Below are positions 23,958-34,020 of a stretch of DNA of 64,000 bases, piece by piece (positions within the stretch are counted from its first letter, which is position 1; each line of letters starts with the position of its first letter). Location of the stretch: assembly GCA_012064385.1 (NCBI GenBank), contig QRDG01000401.1:63493-127492 (forward strand), read 5' to 3'. This DNA is from Puccinellia tenuiflora. Taxonomy: Eukaryota; Streptophyta; Magnoliopsida; Poales; Poaceae. The notes below the pieces were generated by a model, which had not been told where the DNA came from, ran no database searches, and saw only the letters and a program-made list of their open reading frames with translations. A program made the position numbers and the translations under genes.

Positions 23958-24143
23958 TCACAGAAACTTGAGGGGCGTAAACACATAAAAGAGTGACGTA
24001 CGATGTATTGACCAATTCTAAATTAGTAATATAAGATAATTATTATTATAGGTAAATATTTTTACAATTATCATATGTTTATATTGTCATAATGACTTTA
24101 TTATAAATTTGTTATCCGTAGCAACGCACGGGTATTGTGCTAG

Positions 24144-25269
24144 TATATAATCCATCGCCGTAGCAATTAATCTGGTACGGATCTGCTGCATCTTTGCGAA
24201 GACAAACACATATCAGCACCAAAACGGAACGCGAGCCAAATCAAGCATGAAGCACGCTGTTTCGGTCCATATCTGCCTCCGGCAACGTGGATCTTGCTTC
24301 TTCAACGAATGGCCCCATGCATGCTTTCTTACTTGGTCACAAAACATCATGAATCTTGGCACTGCAGCAGCTAGTGGAGTGAACTGCTCTGAAAGTAATG
24401 CTTATTTTTTTTCCTTTCAGGTTTCCTCTTTTGAAAAGAAACAAGTCATGTTCATTCTAGTACCATGCATGTTCCAGTTCCAGAAACGAATTGACGGCAC
24501 ATGACATGCTCGCCGGTAAGTCTCCGTGCCTCTTCCGGGAAACTGGCCGCGACTTGTTCCAGCAACGAGCTAGCGGATGTTAATTGTTTTCTCATGGTCC
24601 TCCTGGCACGTGCACTTGGATTATTAATTGTGATTAGTCTAATCAAGCAAAAGAACGAGTTTCGGCGCTCCTGCGTAGCTTCCAGGATTAAGGAGAAAGG
24701 TAAATTAATGGTAGAAGTTTATGGTAGTTAAATGTTCATGGTTCGTGTGGTCGTGGATTGTTGACTGCTTCTGGTAGCCGCACAGGTCCTCGACTCCAAA
24801 CACCGTGGAAATGTGTTTGGGAAACTGTCTTTTCAGCCATGTGAAACTCTCTTACTAGTAATCTACTCTCTCTCCGTTCTAAATTAAGTGACGCGAATTT
24901 AATTCAAAGTTATTAGAACAGTGTATATATGAAACTGTTCTTTTTTTTTTTGTCCGTAACATCGTAACTGCAGCCTGCAGGGTGATTATTAGAAGATACC
25001 CATGAGTTACCCGGCCCTCTTTATATCTGGACCGCTACTGTTAAAAAGAATTAACGTGTGGTGTTTACACAAGTACACTGAGAGTGTCTAGTGCATTTTA
25101 TACAATACCTAGATTTAGACACGAGCCAAGGCATGAGATTTTGATACTTTAAGAAATTTAAATATTATTACAAAGGTATATAATGTTACAAATCAAATAT
25201 TTGGTTTATTAGATTGCTCGGTGAAGACAAAGATGTGATGATTCTATTGGTTTCATCACATCTTTTAAC
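24144..25269. other. Intergenic region with a possible Stowaway fragment
   Basis: No convincing gene. Near 24868-24900 the sequence CTCTCTCTCCGTTCTAAATTAAGTGACG matches the usual end of a grass Stowaway MITE, but no matching right end (inverted, ending GGAGGGAG-TA) follows, so it is a truncated copy. The rest is AT-rich. Confidence 0.5.
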
Positions 25270-25271
25270 TA

Positions 25272-25344
25272 TTCCCTCCGGCCCTAATTAACTGTCGCCA
25301 CTGATAGCCAACCATGACCAACATTCTATTAGGGCCGGAGGGAG
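25272..25344. mobile_element. Stowaway MITE, 73 bp
   Basis: The ends TTCCCTCCGGCCCTAAT and ATTAGGGCCGGAGGGAG are inverted repeats flanked by TA (25270-25271 and 25345-25346). The terminal CTCCCTCCG style and TA target identify a Stowaway element. At 73 bp it is very short, little more than its two terminal repeats. Confidence 0.85.
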
Positions 25345-26010
25345 TACATGTTATTACTTTACTTTTGTATAATTTTTATTGATGTAATGGATACTTGTAA
25401 CCACGGTTGACTAGTATATATAACTTAAATTTATTTTGAAAGCTAAAACCAACATATATGATATAAAAGGTACTATTTTGAACAATCTCAACCGCCCATC
25501 CAACTTTAATCCAGTTGGTAACCATTGCTCTTTAGTTTGATCTTAATTACCACACTAATTACCCTCTTAAAATTTGTGAATTAAGACCAACCAAGCATTG
25601 ATTTAACTATCTCGTGGTACTATTATGTTTGGAGTAAATTTCTTAGCTAAGTCTAAATATACTAATGTTTATATCGGTTTCGTTGCAACGTTCGAACAAG
25701 GTAGCACTACTTTCTATTTATGCAATTCTGATATTTTTGGATAAAGATACAATTTCCATGATTATGAAAATTTTATTTAACACCACAAGTAAGCTCCACA
25801 ATTACAGTGCTCTCTATGATTTGAGAACTTTCATATTTTACCCTGCCTATAAAAAAAAGGGCAAACTTGCATTTGAGTAGAGTGTCAGCCCGTGTAAAAT
25901 GTTACTGTTGGAGGCCCATTGTAGTTGCAATGAAAAACAAAACCGATAAAAACACCACGTCAGACACGGATGTCTTACCCTGATTCGCCACACACCTTTC
26001 ACGCACTCCG
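25345..26010. other. AT-rich upstream region of the RPI gene
   Basis: AT-rich with no gene. An ACGT-core motif (CACGTC) lies near 25957-25962, and the sequence becomes GC-rich from about 25970 toward the RPI coding region. Confidence 0.4.
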
Positions 26011-26012
26011 AT

Positions 26013-26019
26013 GCCCATA
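26013..26019 (+). promoter_or_regulatory. Possible TATA-like box of RPI gene
   Basis: CATAAATG lies about 145 bp before the start codon in a region that turns C-rich, as plant leader sequences often do. It is a weak match to TATAAA, so the transcription start is a guess. Confidence 0.25.
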
Positions 26020-26160
26020 AATGCCGCGGATTCCCCTATCGTCTTCCCACACAACTCCATTCCCCTTTCCCGCCGCCTCCTTTCCTGAAACTCGCCAAAA
26101 TCCCCCACCTCCCGTTACCCCAATCCCCTCTAAGAAACCCTCGTCCCACATCCCGCCGCC

Positions 26161-26928
26161 ATGGGCAGCGTCTCCTCGCCGCCGCGGACCCTCGACGCCT
26201 CCACGCAGGAGGACCTGAAGCGCGTCGCCGCGCACCGGGCCGTGGATATGGTGACCTCCAACATGACCCTCGGGCTCGGGACGGGCTCCACCGCCGCGCA
26301 CGCGCTGGACCGCCTCGGGGCCCTCCTCCGCGTCGGCACCCTGCGCGGGGTCGCCGGGGTGCCCACCTCCCTCAAGACGGAGGCCCACGCGGCCCGCGTC
26401 GGGATCCCGATGCTGGCCCTGGCCGACGCCGCCGAGATCCACCTCTCCATCGACGGCGCCGACGAGGTCGACCCGGACCTCAACCTCGTCAAGGGCCGCG
26501 GCGGCTCGCTCCTCCGCGAGAAGATGATCGAGTCCGCGGGGGGCCGCTTCGTCGTCATCGTCGACGAGTCCAAGCTCGTGCCCCGCCTCGGATGCACGGG
26601 CTCCGTCCCCGTCGAGGTCGTCCCCTTCGGCAGCGCCTACACGCTGGGCCTCGTCCGCAAGGTGTTCGACGGAACGCCCGGGTTCAGCGCCAGGCTCAGG
26701 ACCACCGTCAAGTCCAAGGACCAGGGAGAGGAGCTCTTCGTCACCGACAACGGCAACCACATCGTGGAGATGTTCTTCCAGGACGGCATACACGGCGACC
26801 TGCACGCCATCAGCGACAGCCTGCTCCGCATCACCGGCGTCGTCGAGCACGGCATGTTCCTCGGCATGGCAACCTCGGTCGTCGTCGCCAAGAAGGACGG
26901 CTCCGTGGCCGTCCTCACCAGGAAGTAG
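26161..26928 (+). CDS. Ribose-5-phosphate isomerase (RpiA type), intact, single exon
   Basis: The enzyme interconverts ribose 5-phosphate and ribulose 5-phosphate in the pentose phosphate pathway. The 255-residue protein spans the whole RpiA family length. Visible are the phosphate-binding loop GLGTGST (38-44), the catalytic region DGADEVDPDLNLVKGRGG (98-115) and REKMIES (119-125). Asp98, Asp101, Lys111 and Glu120 correspond to the Asp81, Asp84, Lys94 and Glu103 active-site residues of E. coli RpiA. The N-terminus is short (about 20 residues before the first helix), with no chloroplast transit peptide, so I infer a cytosolic (or nuclear) isoform rather than the plastid Calvin-cycle form. The ATG sits in GCCGCCATGGGC, a strong plant start context. 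Very GC-rich third positions and no intron are typical of grass genes. No lesion is seen. A 331-codon frame on the opposite strand is a GC shadow. Confidence 0.95.
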   Translation: MGSVSSPPRTLDASTQEDLKRVAAHRAVDMVTSNMTLGLGTGSTAAHALDRLGALLRVGTLRGVAGVPTSLKTEAHAARVGIPMLALADAAEIHLSIDGADEVDPDLNLVKGRGGSLLREKMIESAGGRFVVIVDESKLVPRLGCTGSVPVEVVPFGSAYTLGLVRKVFDGTPGFSARLRTTVKSKDQGEELFVTDNGNHIVEMFFQDGIHGDLHAISDSLLRITGVVEHGMFLGMATSVVVAKKDGSVAVLTRK

Positions 26929-28400
26929 CCGCGCCGCGCCCCGCCCCGCCCGGCGGCGAGCAGAGGAGACGACGACAAATAAGGATCCAGGCAACGCAAA
27001 GCAGCTCCCCGCTGAATCAATTAAGCTGTTCTTTGCTCCTGCGACGAACCTGCTCTACATTACTCCTGTTACAGCGTCTCCTCCTTTATTATCATCATGG
27101 GTCGATGCCATGGTGCCCAGCTTAATAAGTTTTGGACTTGGCTCCATGATGTTATCAAGTCAAATTTTGTTCATCGCTCGGCTCCCAATTTTGACTCTTT
27201 GTTGTGTAGACCTGAGACTCCGTGTTGCTTACATCAGCTGTCTGTTTCCTCTTTTGATGTAGTAGTGGCCATGTGCCTATATTATGTGTTCACCTCACCA
27301 ATCCATGCCATGAAATGGATTGGCTCATGTCCAGTAGGGTCCAAATCAATAGTCTCAACTGGGCATGGATAGAATGTGCGCGGCTGATTTTTGTGTGTTG
27401 CTTTGATGGATGCCCAACCTACAGGTTCAATGCACAAGATATCCTTTTTCTATAGAGAATTGTTCGTTGCCACTCCTCCGCTCTCAATCACCTTTCTGGC
27501 TTTCTGCAATCGAAATGTGGCCACTCTTTTTGTCACTACTTTGTCGGGACAACTTCAAAGCAGAAACTTGGTGAAATAACAAATCCATATAATTAAATCA
27601 AGAGTATACCAGGAGTATTTCAAGGATGCTCCATACAGACCTGTGAATAGTGACATGCTTTTCAACCGGGTAAAATTCTTCAAGGTTTTATTCTCGTGCA
27701 AGCTCTCAACTGCGCCTTTTCGAGTTTTTTCTCTTCTAAAAAATACCTCTTTGGCCTGATTGGCTTGAGAAGGCCCTCTAGTATAGTTTAATCCTGTGTG
27801 TTCTGCGAATCTCGGACTCCCTGTCTTATGGAGTGACTTATCTATAAAAAAAATTGAGTCATTTACCTGTGAGGATTTTTTGGACGAGTGCAAATTTTCT
27901 ACTGGAAAGGGATCATGTGACCCCGGGACCCATTAGGATTTTCCTGGCGCTATATCTTGTTTGTTAGTATCGGACCAAAGTGCTGCACTTGAATTCAGGC
28001 GGACTAGACTCCAAATCAACTGAACGATCTAGCAACCGCAATAAAAATGATAAACAAACAGCGCAAAAAGTTGGAATATGAATGTTCAGAACTCAGACTT
28101 GAAAAATAAATTCATCAGTTGCAGTCATACAAAAATAGTTGTTTCCTTGCCAAATTTACAAGTCGGCATCAAAAGTAATTATCAGTACTATTATTCTACT
28201 AAGACAAGTGTCATTTTGCATTGGTATCTTGTTGTAGTCTTGCGTCGCATATATGCCATTCTGAGAGAATTTGAGAAGATGAAACTATTCCTAACGCAAT
28301 CCTAGCTATGAAATGTTCGCACAGTAACGGTTAAACAAATCGATGTTGTTATTCGCCACAACATGATTAAGTAACAAAGCAGTTGACAACCATTGCTGAA
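26929..28400. other. RPI 3-prime region and intergenic DNA
   Basis: The first 200-300 bases after the RPI stop are probably 3-prime untranslated sequence, with AATAA-like signals near 26976 and 27121. Beyond it only short frames occur (longest 112 codons, minus, 27555-27893) without recognisable domains. No terminal repeats could be seen. Confidence 0.4.
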
Positions 28401-28411
28401 CCAATAGAGCA

Positions 28412-29854
28412 TTTTTTTTTACTATGACTACGGCGGGCTCTTAGAGCCAGCCTGAACTTCATTACTCAAAAAAGTTGCCTATGAGGCTTTGCAGCCTCTA
28501 CAAGATAGGTTCAAATGAACCAGAGTTTAGAGGGGATACATGAGAGGAGAAATAAAAGTAAGAACGCACACCAACAACACACAAGAGAGGGTCACTTCGA
28601 GAGAAAACTCGGAGACAGTTGATTGATGAGAAGCTCATCACGACCCAAGCACAACGATCACATAGGAGGAGCCACAAAACATGACAGCGGATACCCAGCC
28701 AAGACACTGCACCATCGACGTAGTCGAACACCAACGCACATCCGAGGCCACACAGCGCGCCGACACCACCTGTGTCGGGGGCATGGCCGAAAGGTCGCAC
28801 GAGGCAAGACGACGCCACGACGCCTGAGTGTCGCCGGCTGAAGTTGAAGGGCATCGGAGATACCCTCACCGCACGTGGGGGTCGCCGCCGTAGTCGCAGG
28901 GCGTAGCACCACCGAGTGCAACCCCAACCCCATCTGGGTTCGATTACCCGAAGGGTGGGCTAGCCTAGAGCATGCACGAAGACCACCCACGCCAGTCACG
29001 CCACAGGACTTCAACAAGGATCTGACGCGAGGGCCAAGCAACCGACAAGGAGAAGCTACCACCACCACTGCCACGGCTCACTTCGCATCGGAGAGAAGAC
29101 CGCATCCATGGCCGCCATCTGCAAAACCATGGAGTACACCAGCATGACACTGATGGCAAGACAAAGGTGGCTCGACGCCCAGCCACGACGGCCCCCCACG
29201 TAGGGAGCACATCACTGCCATGGCCGCCATCTGCGAAGCCACGGCACCAGTCCTCCCCAACGGCGCCCCTCTGCGGGAAGATGGCCAAGAAAAGAGGTTG
29301 CGACCCTTGCAACCTTCGGAGGGCATGGCCTAGCGTCGTCAAAGCCGACGGCGCCCCCCGGGCCGGGATCAACGGCCGGACAACTGGGGCAGAGAGCTCC
29401 GAGGCGAGGCACCGAGCTCTGAGGACCAGCACTGCGCCGCACCGGCCAGCAGCGGCCTCACCGCCAACGCGCGGCGGGCAGCCCGCCAGGCCCATCCGGG
29501 GCCCAGATCGGGCCCGGAGAAGCCTGAGCCGGTGCAGAGGCAGCACCCGCAGCCGCGGCGGCGCACAGACACGCAGGAGAGGCGAGGAGGGGCGGCGGAC
29601 GAGGAGACGAGGGCGGTTGGTGGCGGCGGTCTGCTCCGGCGGCCTCCCTCCAGGCCCGCCGAGCAGAGGCCGAGGAACGAATCCCCGCCGCCCCCTTCAC
29701 CGGCGCCGCGCGGCGTTTGTCCGCCGGCAGCCTCGGGGGGCGACGAGGGGAGGTGTGGGGTGGGAGGAGGTGGCGGCGGCTCGCCTAGGGTTTCGCCCCC
29801 CGGTCGCCCTGGAGGAGGCGACGCGAGGAGTGGGTCGTTTTTCAGATCGCTCCC
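28412..29854 (-). mobile_element. Non-autonomous non-LTR retroelement, 1.44 kb, with 11-bp target duplication
   Basis: On the minus strand the element runs from a GC-rich 5-prime part (containing CCTAGG, CGCCG blocks) to a 3-prime poly(A), seen as nine T at 28412-28420. The direct repeat CCAATAGAGCA flanks it exactly at 28401-28411 and 29855-29865. Poly(A) end and variable-length target duplication are the signature of target-primed reverse transcription. No reverse transcriptase or endonuclease motifs occur in any frame. Gene-like frames of 190-245 codons on both strands come from the GC-rich part. It is either a deletion derivative of a LINE or a long SINE-like composite. Confidence 0.88.
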
Positions 29855-30009
29855 CCAATAGAGCAAATAAAAGGCGAATAATACAAAAATTCAAAATACA
29901 GTAGTATATTGGTATCTCATGAGTCATGATCCTAGAGAAAGATCGGGAGCGATCTGTACCCGCATCTTACAGGTCAACCAAGGTTAAGGAGAGTCGACTT
30001 GTCCTTTTA

Positions 30010-30294
30010 GAGCAAGGTTAATAATATAGCCGGCTGTTGGCTATAAGGTACTGCCATGTCATCTATAGCCAACCTAATAGCCAACACATATAATAGTTAG
30101 CTATAAAGAACTACAACTTTATTAATGCATGGCCCACTTTACACTCTCACAAGCTGCCTAGGAGCACGTGCTGCAGCTGGCTCTTGCATGAGAGCCCGCT
30201 TCCCTTCTCTCTGCTCTTCTCTTTCATCCAACTAAGCAATAATATATTATTCAAATCCTTATAGCCCGCTTACGTAGCCTTATTATACTTGCTC
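30010..30294. mobile_element. Tourist-like MITE, 285 bp
   Basis: The ends GAGCAAGGTTAATAATA and TATTATACTTGCTC are imperfect inverted repeats flanked by TTA at 30007-30009 and 30295-30297, the target type of PIF/Harbinger elements. Subterminal GGCTATAAGG and CCTTATAGCC motifs are also inverted. There is no coding frame. It lies about 0.8 kb downstream of SECE1. Confidence 0.85.
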
Positions 30295-30367
30295 TTAACC
30301 ATACAATCTGACAACTGAAAGAATGTAAATGATCTGGCAAAAGTCCTGTGTAATCTTTTCCTTGAAG

Positions 30368-30550
30368 GCAACAACTGAGGTTATGCCTGATGAAAACTGC
30401 ATCACTCTGCTAGCAGTGAAGTCACTTCTCGCGGATGAGATGGTGTACAATGCCACCGTGTGACAAGAGCTGCTTGAATGGGTTGTGGATAAGCATGACA
30501 GTGATTATTCTGTTAGTTCAAAACACTATCCAAGGGTGTCCCCATTCAAG
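30368..30550 (+). pseudogene. Orphan exon of unidentified gene with a nonsense codon
   Basis: A 61-codon segment that reads like real protein (includes MPDENCITLLAVKSLLADEM and QELLEWVVDKHDSDY), preceded by a plausible acceptor (TTTTCCTTGAAG, AG at 30366-30367) and ended by a plausible donor (AAG followed by GTAAAG at 30551). One in-frame TGA at 30461-30463 breaks it, as expected from deamination of a CGA arginine codon. I do not recognise the family. No other exon is evident nearby, so it looks like a carried or stranded fragment. Confidence 0.45.
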
Positions 30551-31058
30551 GTAAAGCATGAGCTCAAATGTTTTGCAGGTGAAAAATTGTAGCTTGAGCA
30601 ATCGCTCAGCCATAAACAAAAGATCTTGTCAAGTACTAGCAAGTTACTATCAGATTCAGGTCGGAAAAGAAGTTACTATCATATGTGTGTTCCTAGCCCA
30701 CAGTTACCTGATTACCTCGACACAGAACTCAGGTAGGTTTCTCGTTTCTTAGTTATGAGTTATGACACAGAAATGACCGTGACCTGACATAGAAACTCAG
30801 GAAGGTTTCTCTTTTCTGGGTGGTAGTTAACACATAAATGACAAGCCAAATTCTTTCGCAGAGACAGAATTGTATCTACAGGTAAGCATATTGCAATTGT
30901 CTCCCAAAACAGTTTCAAATTTCTCTTGCAGCAACACAACCATTTTTCATCTATCAACCAAGCAATTGCAGGACACCATGGATACAGAGAACGAACTATA
31001 CGCCTATCTGGATTCTTGAAATACAAACGGAGACAGACAGATCGATGCCACATCACCC

Positions 31059-31580
31059 TTAGAAGAAGTCCTGGAGGCCCCTGCCGGCGAAGACGCGGTC
31101 GGAGACCTCGGCTAGGATCGCGTTCACAGAGAGCAGCGCGGCCGTGGACCCCGCGATGATGCCGAGGACGACCCCCGTGGTGCCCAGCACCTTCCCGGGC
31201 GCCGGCCACTCGATCTCCGACATCTCCTGCGTCACCCCGGTCCACCACCCGCCGCCGCCTGCCGCGGCCTCCGCCTCCTTACGCGCACGCATCACCTCCT
31301 TGAGCTCCGCCCCGACCTCCTCCTGGGTCTTCTCCGTGGATGCCGGCGTTTCCTCTGTGGGCTTTGCGGCCCCGCCCGCTGCCGTGGACGGTTCTTGCTC
31401 CTGCTCTTTGTCGCTGGCGGTGTCCTTGGATGCGGCGGCGAGACGTCGGCGGACGGAGATGATGGAGCGGGAGGAGGAGAGCGTGGGAGGGCCGCGGGTG
31501 GAGAGGGAGGGGCGCGCGGCGGGGTTCGGCCGGGCCGGGGCGAGGAGGCGGGGGAACGGGGTGGTCGGCGTGGTCGCCAT
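31059..31580 (-). CDS. SECE1: Chloroplast preprotein translocase subunit SecE, intact
   Basis: SecE is the small membrane subunit of the thylakoid Sec translocon (with SecY), which inserts and translocates proteins into the thylakoid. The 173-residue product begins MATTPTT with a Ser/Arg/Pro-rich, acid-poor first 45 residues, typical of a chloroplast transit peptide. A charged linker (51-105) and the SecE core follow: amphipathic helix, the EWPAPGKV motif (124-131), one membrane segment at about 131-153 and the C-terminal AEVSDRVFAGRGLQDFF (157-173) close to plant SECE1. I chose the ATG at 31580; the frame stays open to an ATG 50 codons upstream, but that extension looks like untranslated leader. 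There is no intron and no lesion. A micro-insertion lies 140-175 bp upstream of the start. Confidence 0.93.
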   Translation of the reverse strand: MATTPTTPFPRLLAPARPNPAARPSLSTRGPPTLSSSRSIISVRRRLAAASKDTASDKEQEQEPSTAAGGAAKPTEETPASTEKTQEEVGAELKEVMRARKEAEAAAGGGGWWTGVTQEMSEIEWPAPGKVLGTTGVVLGIIAGSTAALLSVNAILAEVSDRVFAGRGLQDFF

Positions 31581-31721
31581 GGCTTCCGTTTTGGTTGGCT
31601 CAGCGGCCGGGCTCGAGGCTTCTTGGTGCCGGAGATAAGACACGAAGGAATGGATCGAATCCCCTGGCGTGACACACGCTACAGGAACCGTCTGATCTGA
31701 ATCCGACGTTCGGGCGCAAGC

Positions 31722-31771
31722 CAGAGGCAACAGAACTTTTTTTTTTTTTGAAATGCAGAGGCAACAGAACT
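31722..31771 (-). mobile_element. 18-bp retroinsertion with 16-bp target duplication
   Basis: The 16 bases CAGAGGCAACAGAACT occur at 31722-31737 and again at 31756-31771. Between them lie only 18 bases: twelve T, then GAAATG. On the minus strand this is CATTTC followed by a poly(A) tail. The structure fits an extremely 5-prime-truncated poly(A) retroelement inserted by target-primed reverse transcription. It is in the promoter or leader region of SECE1. Confidence 0.75.
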
Positions 31772-31969
31772 ACATTGTGAACACCAATCTAGCCTACGAG
31801 TGGATCGAAGAACCGGAAAACTACTCAAGGGAAATTATCATGGTGGTGGCCGTTCCGCCCCTCCTCCCTCAGCCACCTTTCCATGTCCATGTTCATTCCC
31901 ATTTCCTGATCCAAGCCAATTCCCCTCGCTACAAGCCGACAAGTCTTATAGCCAATCACGCACGCACAC
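31772..31969. other. Junction between SECE1 upstream region and chromovirus
   Basis: About 200 bp separate the micro-insertion from the stop codon of the chromovirus pol. On the minus strand GGCTATAAGACTT (31941-31953) looks like a TATA box. It may belong to a truncated 3-prime LTR of the chromovirus or to the SECE1 promoter; LTR ends could not be defined. Confidence 0.35.
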
Positions 31970-34020
31970 CTAACGCTGCCACACCGGGTCAGCTAAACGG
32001 GTGGGTCTCTTGGACGGCCCAGCTTCGTCTTGACCTTGGCCTTCTTCTTGATCTTGGCCCATCGTATCGACAACAGCTTGTTGTCGGAAAGTATTGTTGA
32101 CAATCCCCACCCCTTTAAGATCGGCTTGCCCCCAAGCCGGAGCTCGAGGGAATTGTTGCTGAAGAGATATGAAATCCTCCCAGGTAGCTAATTCTGGCGA
32201 AGAATCACTCCATTGAACCAGCACCTGGACCGCTGCATCACGACCCCGCTGTACCATGCGCCTCTGTAGAACTCTCACAGGTATCTGATGGTCAGTATCA
32301 GGAGAAGGTAAATCGGACAATACCTGGTGAGTTGGAGCAACGAAAGGCTTGAGTTGAGACACATGGAAGATCGGATGCACTCTGCTTGTAGGAGGCAAGG
32401 CAAGACGGTAGGCCACAGTTCCAATCTTCTGAACAATCTCATAAGGTCCAAAGTACTTAAATGCCAGCTTGTGTGAAGCTCTCCTGACGACAGACGATTG
32501 CACGTAAGGCTGCAATTTCAGAAACACCTTCTCACCTTCAGAGAATTGTCGTTCAGTGCGCTTCTTATCAGCATGAAACTTCATCTTTTGCTTGGCACGA
32601 AGCAAATGCTGGCGAATAGCATCCTGAACCACTGCACGCTGATTCATCCACTGTTGAGCGTCGGTAATTGGTAACGCATCATCGGCTGACAAGCCAAAAT
32701 AATGAGGGGAGTGGCCATACAAGGCCTCAAAGGGAGATGTACCCAACGCAGTGTGCCAATTAGTATTATACCAGAATTCACAGAGAGGCAACCACTTACT
32801 CCACGGTTTCGGATGGCTGTTGATGAAACAACGCAAAAAGCACTCAATTTGCTGATTAACCCTCTCCGTTTGCCCGTCAGACTGAGGATGGTATGCAGTA
32901 CTCATGTTCAAAACAGTACCCGTACGCTGGAAAACTTCCTGCCAGAATTTGCTGGTAAAGATCTTGTCACGGTCAGAAACTAAGTTCAAAGGCATGTTGT
33001 GCAGCTTGTAAACAGTGTCAATGAAAGTATCAGCAACTTGAGTAGCCGTGTAAGGATGTCGCAATGGAGCAAAATGGGCATACTTGGTGAATGCATCCAC
33101 AAACACAATGATTGAATTGTACTGACCAGAAGTCGGCAATCCTTCAATAAAATCCATCGTAACCAGTTGCCAGACACCCTCTGGTACTTGTAAAGGTTGG
33201 AGAAGACCAGGGTAGGGTATTCTTTCCGGCTTGGCCTGTTGACAAATCAAACAAGACTGAACCTGGGACTTGATAAAGGCTTTCATACCCACCCAGCGAA
33301 ACAGAGAACGAATCCGACGATATGTCACTGGAAACCCAGAGTGCCCACCAACTGGAGTAGCATGGAAAGCTAGAAAGATTTTCTGATGCACCTCTGGAGT
33401 ATTACCCACCCAAATGCTACCATGAATACGAATTAATCCTTCTGCCAGCTTATAATGCCCATATGAATTGTCAGGAGACAAAGCCAATTGTTGCAACAGA
33501 TGTTGAGCTTTGCTATCCGTAACATAGGTTGCCATTATATCTTGCAACCACACTGGTTGGACAGTTGAAACTACAAAGAGATGACCAGAGGTATGCTGCA
33601 CACGTGACAAAGCATCAGCTGCACCATTTTCAGCACCTTTTTTATAGACAATCTTGTACTGGAGGCCCATCAATTTAGTAAGTGCCTTGTGTTGCCAATT
33701 GGTGTGTAAGCGTTGCTCATTCAAATTGGTTAGGCTTTTGTGATCTGTTTTAATCACAAACTCCTTCAGCTGCAGATAGGGTCGCCACTGTTCAACTGCC
33801 AATAGGATAGCTAAATATTCTTTCTCATAAACAGAGAGAGTGATAGTTTTGGGACCAAGAGCTTTGCTAACATAAGCTAATGGGTGGCCATCTTGCATCA
33901 GGATTGCACCAATACCTTTATCACTTGCATCTGTTTCTAGAACAAAGACCTTGGAAAAGTCAGGTAAGGCTAGGACTGGGGCTGTTACCAATGCTTGCTT
34001 CAGTGTTTGGAAAGCCTCCT
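31970..34020 (-). pseudogene. Truncated chromovirus (Gypsy) pol: RNase H, integrase, chromodomain
   Basis: A frame open for 683 codons from the nested insertion at 34020 to the stop at 31970. In order: the end of reverse transcriptase and the RNase H domain (ETDASDKGIGAIL, KTDHKSLTNL, GAADALSR), the H2C2 integrase zinc finger (HATPVGGHSG ... CLICQQAK), the integrase core (TMDFIEGLPTSG, SDRDKIFTSKFWQE, SDGQTERVNQ giving D-D-E), and a C-terminal chromodomain (VLVQWSDSSPELATWEDF). The chromodomain places it in the chromovirus branch of Gypsy. The N-terminal part (gag, protease, most of the reverse transcriptase) is missing because the Tat element begins at 34021. The frame that remains has no stop codon, so the truncation is fairly young. 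No 3-prime LTR is recognisable before SECE1. Confidence 0.9.

Larger units (their letters stand above)
21187..24143 (+). mobile_element. Second Helitron-like element
   Basis: The 5-prime end TCTCTACTATATAATACGG is preceded by A. The 3-prime end has a hairpin at 24116-24131 (CCGT-A-GC / GC-ACGG), eight bases, then CTAG at 24140-24143 followed by T. Together these give the canonical insertion between A and T. No Rep/helicase frame is visible. The 2.96-kb interior is a patchwork: a GTAGCAA-rich repeat, a GC-rich tandem repeat, a small MITE, and a promoter-like to AT-rich 3-prime part. This agrees with a non-autonomous Helitron that captured or received other DNA. Confidence 0.7.

Noticed and set aside
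26161..26928. Plastid-targeted RPI
   Set aside because: The N-terminus has only about 20 residues before the conserved domain and lacks transit-peptide features; no upstream in-frame exon was seen.
25999..26994. 331-codon minus-strand frame opposite the RPI gene
   Set aside because: It covers the RPI coding region in antisense; its Asp/Glu/Gly-rich composition is the mirror of GC-rich codons and no domain is seen.
28498..29904. Several 80-245 codon frames on both strands
   Set aside because: They fall in the GC-rich body of the non-LTR element and show no known domain or consistent codon signal.
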